A model generated the notes under the pieces. That model was not told the origin of the DNA, searched no databases, and saw only the letters and a program-made list of their open reading frames with translations. A DNA stretch of 64,000 nucleotides from Pedobacter sp. KBW06 (GTDB lineage: Bacteria > Bacteroidota > Bacteroidia > Sphingobacteriales > Sphingobacteriaceae), in NCBI RefSeq assembly GCF_003852525.1, contig NZ_QAJL01000003.1:489343-553342 (forward strand), given 5' to 3'. A program made the translations under genes and the position numbers. Position 1 is the stretch's first letter, and each line of letters starts with the position of its first letter. Below are positions 44,695 through 53,108 of the stretch, piece after piece.

Positions 44695-47600
44695 TTATAA
44701 TGAAATATTCAAACCAGCCACAAAGTATCTGCTGCGGGGATAGCCGCCGAAGTCTACTCCCGGTGTCAGGCCTCCGGCACTGCTTGTGCTCACTTCCGGA
44801 TCATAACCGGAATACCCATGGAATACATGCAGGTTATAAGCTGTTAAATAGACCCTCAAATTGCTCAGTTTAGCTTTGGAGATCCAGCTTTTTGGCAGGT
44901 TGTAACCTAAGCTCACATTGTTGATCCGCAAAAATGATCCATCCTCTACTACCTGGTCAAAGAAACGTGGTGTTGTTCCATAACCATCGTATCTTGGAAT
45001 CGTTTTCCCTCCGTTTAAGACAGATAAGGCTGTTGGTGTATTGATTTTATTTCCATTGCCATCAATGGTGGTCCACCTGTCCCTGAAGTAATTCAGGGTG
45101 TTGGTATAAGCACTGACATTCGTTGCCATCTGAAGTTTATTGGCATTGTACACGTCATTGCCGATGGCCCAATTGATGAAAATACTGAGGTCAAATCCTT
45201 TATAAGAAAAAGTATTGTTAAAGCCACCTGTAAACTTCGGGATGCCATTTCCGATCACTGTTCTGTCGGCTGGATTAATCAGTCCGTCTCCATTCAGATC
45301 CTGGAGCTTCAGAAAACCCGGTTGTGCCGCATAGTTTACATCAACAGGCAATCCTGGTTTCAGGGTATAATTGTTTGTTGTCGGGTTATAGTTAAAATCA
45401 CTCACCTGGTATACCCCATCAGATTTGTAGCCATACATCAGGCCAATTGCACTGCCTACTTCCAGCAAATAATCGCTTTGAGCGGACCAGCTGTTGCTAA
45501 ATCTTCTGTTCTCATCCGTACTTAAAGACAAGACCTTATTTTTATTCCATGCCATGTTCAGCGTACTGTTCCAGATGAAGGCATCAGTTTTGACATTAAC
45601 CGTGTTCAAACTAAGTTCTATACCTCTGTTGGAAGTAGAACCAATATTGATGACCTGTGAAGCAAAGCCGCTGATATAGGGAACCTGGGCGGACAACAAT
45701 AAATCTTTTGTACGGTTGTCGTACGCTTCAACCGTAAGACTCAGGCGTTGTTTAAAAAAGCCCAGATCCAGTCCTATATTCAGGGATTTGGTCGTCTCCC
45801 ATTTTAGATTATTGTTCTCAATATTGTTTGGATAAATCGTCGTGCTGTTGTTGTTGTTTAAAGGATAACTGCCATTGGCCAGCTGACTCAGCATCAGATA
45901 ATTGGCGATCCGGTTATTTCCGGAAGTACCATAACTTAAACGCAGTTTCGCGTCGGAAAGGAACTTGACATTTTTCAAGAAATGTTCGTTAATGGCCCTC
46001 CAGGCGAATGCTGCAGAAGGAAAATACCCCCATTTATTATTGTCGCCGAACTTAGAAGATCCATCCGCCCGTAATGTGGCAGTAAAGATATACCTGTCTT
46101 TATAAGTATAATTTGCACGGCTAAAAAAGGAAAACAAATCTTCTGCTTCGGCAGAAGAGGTTGGAATTCCCGGTGTTGTGCCTAAGCCGATATTGTCCAG
46201 GCCGAGGTTAACCGTTGGGAATTTACTGTTGCTGGCCGAAAAACTTTCTAAAGTAGCATATTGCTGTTCCTGTCCGAGTAAAAACGAGACTTTATGGGTT
46301 TTGTTAAACTCATTGTCGTACGTGATCGTGTTGTTGTAATTAAATCCGTTGTTATCGGTCTGCGTTAAGGATCCAAAAGGCCCTCCGCTCCGCTTCGACA
46401 CAATGGAACGGGCATCGTTAAACAGCTTTGCTTTTGTTCCCGAGATCTTCGCAGAGACCAAACCACGGTAAGTGAAGTGATTTGCAAAGTTATATTCCAA
46501 AGATGTATTCAGGTTCAGCGTCCGGTTTAAAGAAGACCTGAGCTGGGACTCTGCGTTGATCAGCGGATTTTGTAAAGGAATGGTATTCACATCTATTGTA
46601 GGGTCATTGTCCAGGTCTAAAAATTCCTGATCTGTAGAATTCCTGTTGCTGATGGGCCGGTACTGAAAAATATTGATCAGGGGATTGAAGCGGTCTCCTC
46701 CTTCTCGGGTTCCGAATCCGGTGATATTCTGGTCGCTGTAATTGACGATGGCATTCAGCTTCATCTTTTTACTGATGTTATGCGACAGGCTGAATTTTGC
46801 GATATTCTTTACCGAACCTCCCGGCCGGACAAGGCCCTGATCGTCACTTCTGGAGAAGAACAAATTAAAACGTGTTTCGCTCTGTCCGCCTGCAATACTC
46901 ACTTTATGATATTGCGTATTTGCCCAGTCGCCAAACATTACCTCCTGCCAGTTGATTCCCGTTCTGTTTGCATAAGTGGATTGTAAATCTGAATAATTAC
47001 CAAAATCGCGCTGTAAATCGGCATACTTCAAAGGGTCCGCCCCAAGTTTTTCGTAGAGTAAGACTGTAAAATCCTGTGGGTTCAGCACGGGGATGAATTT
47101 ATTCGCTTTTTTTGCCCCGTAATACATATCATAACCGATGCTCAGTTTACCTGGTTTTAACTGTTTAGTCGTTACCAGAATTACGCCGTTAGATCCCCGG
47201 GCACCATAAATTGAAGTTGCTGATGCATCCTTTAACACATCGATACTTTCAATATCGGTGGGGTCCAAAAAGTTAAGTCCGTCTGTCTGAGGTACTCCAT
47301 CTATGACATAAAGCGGTTCGTTGCTTTGGGTGATCGAGCCCCCGCCCCTTAAGGTAATTGAAGGGGTTCCGCCCGGTGTTCCGTCATCAGCTGCGACGCG
47401 CAAACCGGAAACACGGCCAACCAATGCGGAAGCCACATTCTGAACCGGAGTCTTCGCCAGCTCCTCTCCTTTCACAGAAGAAACGGCGCCGGTTAAGTCT
47501 TTACGCTGCACCTTACCGTAACCAATCACCACCACTTCGTTCAGGTCATTGGCATCATCTAAAAGCTTTACATCAACAGTTGTCCGGCCTTTTACCAGTT

Positions 47601-47841
47601 GTTCAATCGTTTTAGAACCCAGGTAAGAGAACACCAGTGTGGCATTTGATTTTACTTTAATCTGATAACTGCCCTTCTCATTGGCAACAATGCCATTTTT
47701 AGTTCCTTTTTCGAAAACGGTTGCCCCTGGAATGGGTTTATTCTCTCCATCCCTGATCAGCCCTTTTACGGTAATCATATCCTGTGCATAAACCAATGTG
47801 CAGATGGATATCAATAAAATTAACAGTACTGTTTTTTTCAT
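44695..47841 (-). CDS. SusC/RagA-family TonB-dependent outer-membrane transporter
   Basis: A 1048-residue outer-membrane protein. The signal peptide ends near 'TLVYAQ'. Residues about 22-100 are a CarboxypepD_reg-like domain ('VKGLIRDGENKPIPGATVF'). 'LNEVVVIGYGKVQRKDLTGAVSSV' is the TonB box and start of the plug. 'LYVIDGVPQTDGLNFLDPTDIESIDVLKDASATSIYGARGSNGVILVTT' in pieces is the conserved SusC plug. The barrel ends in '...RSRYFVAGLNISL' with the terminal aromatic/hydrophobic strand. It imports oligosaccharides with TonB energy together with SusD. It lies between the ferritin-like genes and SusD in one minus-strand operon. Confidence 0.97.
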   Translation of the reverse strand: MKKTVLLILLISICTLVYAQDMITVKGLIRDGENKPIPGATVFEKGTKNGIVANEKGSYQIKVKSNATLVFSYLGSKTIEQLVKGRTTVDVKLLDDANDLNEVVVIGYGKVQRKDLTGAVSSVKGEELAKTPVQNVASALVGRVSGLRVAADDGTPGGTPSITLRGGGSITQSNEPLYVIDGVPQTDGLNFLDPTDIESIDVLKDASATSIYGARGSNGVILVTTKQLKPGKLSIGYDMYYGAKKANKFIPVLNPQDFTVLLYEKLGADPLKYADLQRDFGNYSDLQSTYANRTGINWQEVMFGDWANTQYHKVSIAGGQSETRFNLFFSRSDDQGLVRPGGSVKNIAKFSLSHNISKKMKLNAIVNYSDQNITGFGTREGGDRFNPLINIFQYRPISNRNSTDQEFLDLDNDPTIDVNTIPLQNPLINAESQLRSSLNRTLNLNTSLEYNFANHFTYRGLVSAKISGTKAKLFNDARSIVSKRSGGPFGSLTQTDNNGFNYNNTITYDNEFNKTHKVSFLLGQEQQYATLESFSASNSKFPTVNLGLDNIGLGTTPGIPTSSAEAEDLFSFFSRANYTYKDRYIFTATLRADGSSKFGDNNKWGYFPSAAFAWRAINEHFLKNVKFLSDAKLRLSYGTSGNNRIANYLMLSQLANGSYPLNNNNSTTIYPNNIENNNLKWETTKSLNIGLDLGFFKQRLSLTVEAYDNRTKDLLLSAQVPYISGFASQVINIGSTSNRGIELSLNTVNVKTDAFIWNSTLNMAWNKNKVLSLSTDENRRFSNSWSAQSDYLLEVGSAIGLMYGYKSDGVYQVSDFNYNPTTNNYTLKPGLPVDVNYAAQPGFLKLQDLNGDGLINPADRTVIGNGIPKFTGGFNNTFSYKGFDLSIFINWAIGNDVYNANKLQMATNVSAYTNTLNYFRDRWTTIDGNGNKINTPTALSVLNGGKTIPRYDGYGTTPRFFDQVVEDGSFLRINNVSLGYNLPKSWISKAKLSNLRVYLTAYNLHVFHGYSGYDPEVSTSSAGGLTPGVDFGGYPRSRYFVAGLNISL

Positions 47842-47861
47842 GTTGTGTTAAATTTCGTGTC

Positions 47862-48782
47862 TTAGATGAGCTTGTATCCGGTTTTAATGAACAGGTCATT
47901 CGCCGCTTTCCTGGCTGATGCGGTCAGTAGAAATTCGTCGAAGGATTCAGCAGCAGGCGCTACAGTAACTTCTACATTTCCGTTGATGCCAACCAGTGAG
48001 ATTCCGGCCTGTACCGTTTTGTTTTCATTATTGGCTACCGTACTGTCTTTATCATATATCGCGGCCATTGTGCCTAGTGTAGAATCATTAAAATTGTCTT
48101 TCAGCAAATCGCCGTTATCGCTTCTTCGCTGCCCAGGCCATGGCCTTAACTGCTTCAGGTTAACGAGCTGTAATTTATTCACCATCAGGCGGATCTGCGC
48201 AGCGTGACGGGCTTCTACAGAATGAATTCTCAGGGCCGCAGACAGTACCGCATTGTTTTCTGTTAATGAAATCAACTGTCCTTTGTAAGCCCTGACGCCA
48301 AGGTCCTCAAGCAGCATGGCGGTTCTTAAAAAAGTGGAATAACTGGTATTTACGTTGGTCGCCACTTTTGTATAATCGAAAGCCTCATAAGGCATTGCAG
48401 CGCGAACAGTTCCATTTAAGGATTGAATCGTCTGAATCAACAAATTGATATGTGCCTGCTCATGATCGCGAAGCGTAGTAATGACCGGTTTATCCCCCGC
48501 AGGTATGAGTGCAGGCGTCAGCGTAAGTGCATTGTTATAGAAATGAAACTCCATATATTCCAGGGCCAGGGCGAAATTCAGGGCCTCCAGCACTACGGTG
48601 TTATTGCCCGTTTGCCCATAGGCTTTCTGAAACAGCGTACCCAAAGCCAAAGGCACTGCGGCCACTGAAATTTTCTTACCAAGGTTAAAGAAATCCTTCA
48701 TTACCCTACGGCGTGGGCTCAGTCGCTCATAGAGCTCCTGATCAACATTTTCAATGTGCTGAAGTATATTTAAGATATTCAT
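47862..48782 (-). CDS. Ferritin-like domain protein, Tat-type N terminus
   Basis: A 306-residue exported protein. The N terminus has 'SPRRRVMKDFFNLGKKISVAAVPLALG', a twin-arginine-type signal (shown here in part), after a 20-residue preface. Residues about 60-215 are a PF13668-type ferritin-like four-helix bundle with the paired motifs 'ALEYMEFHFY' (Glu), 'DHEQAHINLL' (Glu, His) and 'HSVEARHAAQIR' (Glu, His). All expected di-iron ligands are present. The C-terminal 90 residues are not recognised. In bacteria such proteins are annotated as desiccation-associated, but the catalytic role is unclear. It is the second gene of the SusCD operon, 20 bases before SusC, with a paralogue immediately upstream. 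Confidence 0.88.
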   Translation of the reverse strand: MNILNILQHIENVDQELYERLSPRRRVMKDFFNLGKKISVAAVPLALGTLFQKAYGQTGNNTVVLEALNFALALEYMEFHFYNNALTLTPALIPAGDKPVITTLRDHEQAHINLLIQTIQSLNGTVRAAMPYEAFDYTKVATNVNTSYSTFLRTAMLLEDLGVRAYKGQLISLTENNAVLSAALRIHSVEARHAAQIRLMVNKLQLVNLKQLRPWPGQRRSDNGDLLKDNFNDSTLGTMAAIYDKDSTVANNENKTVQAGISLVGINGNVEVTVAPAAESFDEFLLTASARKAANDLFIKTGYKLI

Positions 48783-48792
48783 GGTTTCAGGT

Positions 48793-49512
48793 TTACAGGT
48801 TAATGACGTTTAGCTTTGTTTTTACATACTTTGCAATCTGTGCCAGGACTTTATCCGGCGATAAGGTGACATCGAGCCCCTTTGCTGCATCTGCACCTAA
48901 GGCCGCCAGATCGGCTAAATCGGCAAAAGTATTGACCCCCAGCTGCTCACGCGTCCAGGCCGCATGACGGGCCTCAACAGAAGCCATCTGACTCAAAATA
49001 ATCAGGGTATAGCTTTCCTTACCCTTTTCTATTGCGCCGTTGTAGGCTGCCAGTACCAGGTCTTCCAAAGTCTTTGCGGCCCCCAGCAGGTTTGTTGCAT
49101 TGCTAAAATCTATAGAAGAGAAATCAAAGTCCAGGCTGGCGACAGCTGCGGGACCCAAAAATGTTTTAAAAAACTCGCGATGTGCAATTTCATGCAGTTT
49201 GATATCATTAAGAAAAACAGACTGAGTAGTGCTGAAACCAGCTGCTAAGTTTTCTGTTGCTTTGGTATAAAATGCAGCTTCCAATTGCTCCAGTACATAA
49301 ATGTAGTTTAGTAAACCGGTATCGCTTTTAAAATCGATGGTATTGTCTGTATTTACATAGGGACTGGATGGTTCAGGGATTGCTTCCTTACAGCTTAACG
49401 CGGTAGCTGCGAGCATAGAGATCCCTGCAAATTGAAAAAATGCTCTCCGCTGTATTTTGCCCTTTAAAAGAATTTCTCTTTGAGCTTCCGTTTCAGAATG
49501 ACCTCTTGTCAT
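48793..49512 (-). CDS. Ferritin-like domain lipoprotein, Tat-type N terminus
   Basis: A 239-residue exported protein and first gene of the SusCD operon. 'IQRRAFFQFAGISMLAATALSCKE' is a twin-arginine signal that also contains a lipobox ('ALSC'). The mature domain is a ferritin-like bundle: 'VLEQLEAAFYTKA', 'LHEIAHREFF' and 'ASVEARHAAWTREQL' supply three Glu and two His metal ligands. It is a divergent paralogue of the downstream ferritin-like gene, 10 bases away. The two together look like a two-subunit redox or iron-binding unit on the periplasmic side. Why it is placed in a glycan-use operon is not explained by known pathway steps. Confidence 0.88.
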   Translation of the reverse strand: MTRGHSETEAQREILLKGKIQRRAFFQFAGISMLAATALSCKEAIPEPSSPYVNTDNTIDFKSDTGLLNYIYVLEQLEAAFYTKATENLAAGFSTTQSVFLNDIKLHEIAHREFFKTFLGPAAVASLDFDFSSIDFSNATNLLGAAKTLEDLVLAAYNGAIEKGKESYTLIILSQMASVEARHAAWTREQLGVNTFADLADLAALGADAAKGLDVTLSPDKVLAQIAKYVKTKLNVINL

Positions 49513-49899
49513 AGGTATTGGTTTTATTATAAGTTCAGGTTATTTGGTCGCTTTCAAAATCACACGAATGTGCGGGTCTTGAAATTAGGGATGAGATCAA
49601 ATGGATTAAATCAGAAAAGGCAAATTGCTGTTCATAGTTTATAGGTTCAGGATTATTTGGTTGGTTGATAAGAACGAATTTAAAAATCACCAGGGAATCG
49701 GAGTTTTAAATTCGTCCTAAATGCTGTTAAATTTGATGAAAGGTCCATTATCCCCCGCAAAGGTCTTCTGAAATCGGCTTCTGACAAAGAAATTTCATCA
49801 ATTTCAAAATATTTACGGAAAAATTCGAAAGCCTGTTTTCCCGTTCTCTCCTACCTTCACTTCGCTAACCAAATCAACACCATTCCCAAAAACTGAATT
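49513..49899. promoter_or_regulatory. Divergent promoter region of the heparinase-type locus
   Basis: 387 bases between the minus-strand ferritin-like/SusCD operon and the plus-strand GH88/PL12 operon. Both promoters and the HTCS binding site should lie here. I see a TACCTTCA near 49850 as a weak -7 candidate for the plus strand, and no perfect repeat that I can assign to the regulator. Confidence 0.5.
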
Positions 49900-51111
49900 A
49901 TGAATAAAACTTTCGGCATATTTATGGCCGCCTCTTTCATCAGCCTGACTTCTTTTTCGAAGCCCGTACAGGATGATGATTCCTTACAATGGTTTAAAAA
50001 AACCACCAGTGTGATTGCTCATCAATTAAATAAAGCCGCCGCCACCTATACCCCTGGCCAGAATCCCCGTTCTGTTAATCCCGATGGTAAAGTAAGGTTC
50101 GCAGCTTATAAAGACTGGACTACGGGATTTTTCCCAGGTGCACTCTGGTACGGATATGAACTTACCGGAGACAAAAAACTCGCTGAGCGCGCTAAAAGTT
50201 TTACCCTGGCACTGGATTCGGTCCGTTACCTGAAAAACACCCATGATTTGGGTTTTATGCTGTATTGTTCCTATGGAAATGCTTACCGCATCACCGGCGA
50301 CAAAGCCTATCTGCCTGCATTGGCAGATGGGGCGCAACACCTTTACGCCCGGTTTAGCCCTAAAGTAGGCGTGATCCGTTCCTGGGATTTCGGCCCATGG
50401 CACTATCCGGTTATTATTGACAACATGATGAACCTGGAATATTTGTATTGGGCGGCAAAAGAATTTGACAAACCTGCCTATATTTATGCCGCGAGTACAC
50501 ATGCCAATACCACGCTAAAAAACCACTATAGAAAAGATCACAGCTCCTATCATGTCGTGGATTACGACCCTGCAACGGGAAAAGTATTGCGCAAGGCGAC
50601 CCACCAGGGTGTTACCGACGAATCTGCATGGGCACGCGGGCAAGCCTGGGGCCTCTATGGTTATACCATGTGTTATGCCAATACGAAAAACGCAAACTTT
50701 ATTGCTCAGGCAGAACGGATTGCCTCCTTCATTATGAACCATCCCCGTATGCCAAAAGATAAAATTCCGGTTTGGGATTTTGATGTGCACAATGCCCTTG
50801 ATGTAGAGGAACGCGCGCCCAGAGATGCATCGGCAGCTGCCGTTATCGCATCGGCCTTGCTGGAACTGAGTACGCAAGTGAAGGATGGCAGGAAATATCT
50901 CAGCTATGCAGAAGAAATCCTCAAATCATTATCTTCTGATGCCTATCTGGCCAAACCAGATGAGAACAGCTTTTTCATTCTGAAACATAGTGTAGGTGCT
51001 TTCCTTTACAATTCCGAAATTGACACCCCTTTGGATTATGCAGATTACTATTATCTTGAAGCCCTGAAACGTTATGCCGCCATCAAAAAAACAAACCTTC
51101 CTAAAATTTAG
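49900..51111 (+). CDS. GH88 unsaturated glucuronyl hydrolase
   Basis: A 403-residue exported enzyme. A signal peptide at residues 1-20 is followed by a six-hairpin (alpha/alpha)6 barrel. The catalytic aspartates of the family fit Asp116 ('NTHDLGFMLYCSYGNAYR') and Asp174 ('YPVIIDNMMNLEYLYWAAKE'). 'RGQAWGLYGYTMCY' is a conserved block. The enzyme hydrates the 4,5-double bond of the unsaturated uronic acid at the non-reducing end left by lyases and so frees it from the oligosaccharide. It is the first gene of the plus-strand operon, three bases before the first PL12 gene, which places it directly downstream in the pathway of the lyases. Confidence 0.95.
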   Translation: MNKTFGIFMAASFISLTSFSKPVQDDDSLQWFKKTTSVIAHQLNKAAATYTPGQNPRSVNPDGKVRFAAYKDWTTGFFPGALWYGYELTGDKKLAERAKSFTLALDSVRYLKNTHDLGFMLYCSYGNAYRITGDKAYLPALADGAQHLYARFSPKVGVIRSWDFGPWHYPVIIDNMMNLEYLYWAAKEFDKPAYIYAASTHANTTLKNHYRKDHSSYHVVDYDPATGKVLRKATHQGVTDESAWARGQAWGLYGYTMCYANTKNANFIAQAERIASFIMNHPRMPKDKIPVWDFDVHNALDVEERAPRDASAAAVIASALLELSTQVKDGRKYLSYAEEILKSLSSDAYLAKPDENSFFILKHSVGAFLYNSEIDTPLDYADYYYLEALKRYAAIKKTNLPKI

Positions 51112-51114
51112 AAA

Positions 51115-53103
51115 ATGGCCAACCTCATCCACCTTAAAAGAATTGTTCTGCTCAGCATTTTAATCCTGTGTACCCACAGGATTTATGCACAGGAAGCAGT
51201 AATTACACAAAGGAGCTTTGAGCACATCAACCTTAGCTTCCCGGGACTGGAAAAAACAAATCAGCTTTTTCTGGCAGGTAAATATGATGATGCAGCGGCT
51301 GAACTTTTGAAATATTACCGGAACCGCAACATCAGACATCCGGACTTTAACATCGGTGACCGGGCGAAATATGCAGGAAAAAAATTGTCCAAAGACATTC
51401 TTGAAATGGCAGACAATGCACTGCTCCATAAGCTCAAACCACATAAAGCCTATCCGTATTTTGACTATGGCACCGCGATCAACTGGCAATACGCACCGGT
51501 TCCTGATGCCTTGATACGCACCTTTTTACACCGCACCAACTGGTGGCAGCAAATGGGTTTGGCCTATTGGAGTACCGGAGACGAGAAATATGCGAAAGAA
51601 TGGGTTTTTCAGGTCCGTGACTGGATCAAAAGCAATCAGCCGGGTGCTTATCCGGACGACAAAGAATTTGCCTGGAAAGCCTTTGTGGTGTCCTTCAGGC
51701 TGAACAACTGGTCGGGCTATTTCAATATGTTTCTCCAGTCGCCCAATTTTACACCTACCTTTTTAATGGAGTTCCTCAATTCCTATCAGCAGCAGGCAAC
51801 CTATGTGAAAGCTAACTATACCGATATTGGGAACCACCTCCTGTTCGAAGCCCTGCATATGATGTATGCAGGAGCTACCTTTCCTGAATTAAAAGCCTCA
51901 GGTGAGTGGAGAAAAAGCGGCATTGAGGTCTTAAATAAGGAAATCACAAAACAAGTATATCCGGATGGGATGCAGTATGAACTGTCTACCTCCTACCATA
52001 TCGGTACCATCAATATATTCCGGAATGCACTTGAAATAGCGCAACTAGCTAACCTTGAATCGGAGTTCCCTGCAAGCTACCGGGAGCTGATCGGGAAAAT
52101 GGTACTCGCGGTCACGAACTTCTCATTTCCTGATTATACTTTTCCATTGTACGGCAATTCTTTCCTGACCAACAAAAATACGATGCTCAAAAACTACAGC
52201 AACTGGTCGAAAACCTTTCCTCAAAATAAGGTGATCGAATATTTTGCAAATGATGCGAAAAAAGGAACCATTCCTCCTTATTTGTCAAAATCACTGCCCG
52301 ATGCAGGATTCTATACTTTCAGGAACGGATGGGACCAGAATGCGACAGTCATGGTGTTAAAGGCAAGTCCGCCTGCCTTTTTCCATGCCCATCCTGACAA
52401 TGGCACTTTTGAACTTTGGGTTAAAGGCCGCAATTTCAGCCCCGATGCCGGAAGTTATGTTTACAATGATGATGCAAAAACAAACAACAAAAAAGACTGG
52501 TACAGGTCAACGAAAGCGCATCAAACCCTGACCATGGACAACAAAAATATGCTGATCACGAAAGCGGTGCCTGAAAAATGGGAAACCGGCAAAGACCTGG
52601 ATCTGCTGTCCTATAGCAATCCGAGTTATGAAAACTTAAGACATCAGCGTAGTGTATTGTTTATTGATAAAAGCTATTTCGTGATTATAGACAGGGCAAT
52701 AGGAACAGCTACCGGAAATCCGGCCATCCATTATGCTTTAAAAGAAGATAGCAAGCCTGTTTTTGACTATAAACAAAACAGGATAAATACCAGGTATCCT
52801 GATGGCAACAACCTTTTAATTCAATTGCTGGATCAGGATCCTGTTCTTTTGAAAGAGGAACAGAGCTTTGTATCCTATCAGTATCAGCAGGAAATAGCCA
52901 GACCCGCTTTTGTTTTTGAAAAGTCTAAACCAGATGGCAATACCCAAAGTTTCATCAGCATTCTATATCCATATCATGGCAATGCCCGGCCGGACATCCG
53001 GATGAAAGAAAACAGCGGTCATGATCCCGCCCATGGCAAAATCAATATGACGATCACCATTGATGGAAAAACCAAACTTATTCAACAGGATTTAAACCCA
53101 TAA
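51115..53103 (+). CDS. PL12 heparinase III-like lyase, divergent paralogue
   Basis: A 662-residue exported lyase. The signal peptide ends near 'HRIYAQ'. Residues about 30-370 are the alpha-helical toroid (Hepar_II_III_N-type). Residues about 390-655 are the beta-sandwich (Hepar_II_III). The catalytic set is kept: Asn240 ('IGNHLLFE'), Tyr294 ('TSYHIGTINIF') and His424 ('FFHAHPDNGTFEL'). Compared with the downstream paralogue, residues around 120-145 and 185-200 in the cleft are changed ('DYGTAINWQYAPVPDALIR', 'KAFVVSFRLNNWSGYF'). So it probably cuts a different sulfation pattern or a related uronic-acid glycan. The start is three bases after GH88 and the stop five bases before the paralogue. 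Confidence 0.93.
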   Translation: MANLIHLKRIVLLSILILCTHRIYAQEAVITQRSFEHINLSFPGLEKTNQLFLAGKYDDAAAELLKYYRNRNIRHPDFNIGDRAKYAGKKLSKDILEMADNALLHKLKPHKAYPYFDYGTAINWQYAPVPDALIRTFLHRTNWWQQMGLAYWSTGDEKYAKEWVFQVRDWIKSNQPGAYPDDKEFAWKAFVVSFRLNNWSGYFNMFLQSPNFTPTFLMEFLNSYQQQATYVKANYTDIGNHLLFEALHMMYAGATFPELKASGEWRKSGIEVLNKEITKQVYPDGMQYELSTSYHIGTINIFRNALEIAQLANLESEFPASYRELIGKMVLAVTNFSFPDYTFPLYGNSFLTNKNTMLKNYSNWSKTFPQNKVIEYFANDAKKGTIPPYLSKSLPDAGFYTFRNGWDQNATVMVLKASPPAFFHAHPDNGTFELWVKGRNFSPDAGSYVYNDDAKTNNKKDWYRSTKAHQTLTMDNKNMLITKAVPEKWETGKDLDLLSYSNPSYENLRHQRSVLFIDKSYFVIIDRAIGTATGNPAIHYALKEDSKPVFDYKQNRINTRYPDGNNLLIQLLDQDPVLLKEEQSFVSYQYQQEIARPAFVFEKSKPDGNTQSFISILYPYHGNARPDIRMKENSGHDPAHGKINMTITIDGKTKLIQQDLNP

Positions 53104-53108
53104 CCACC

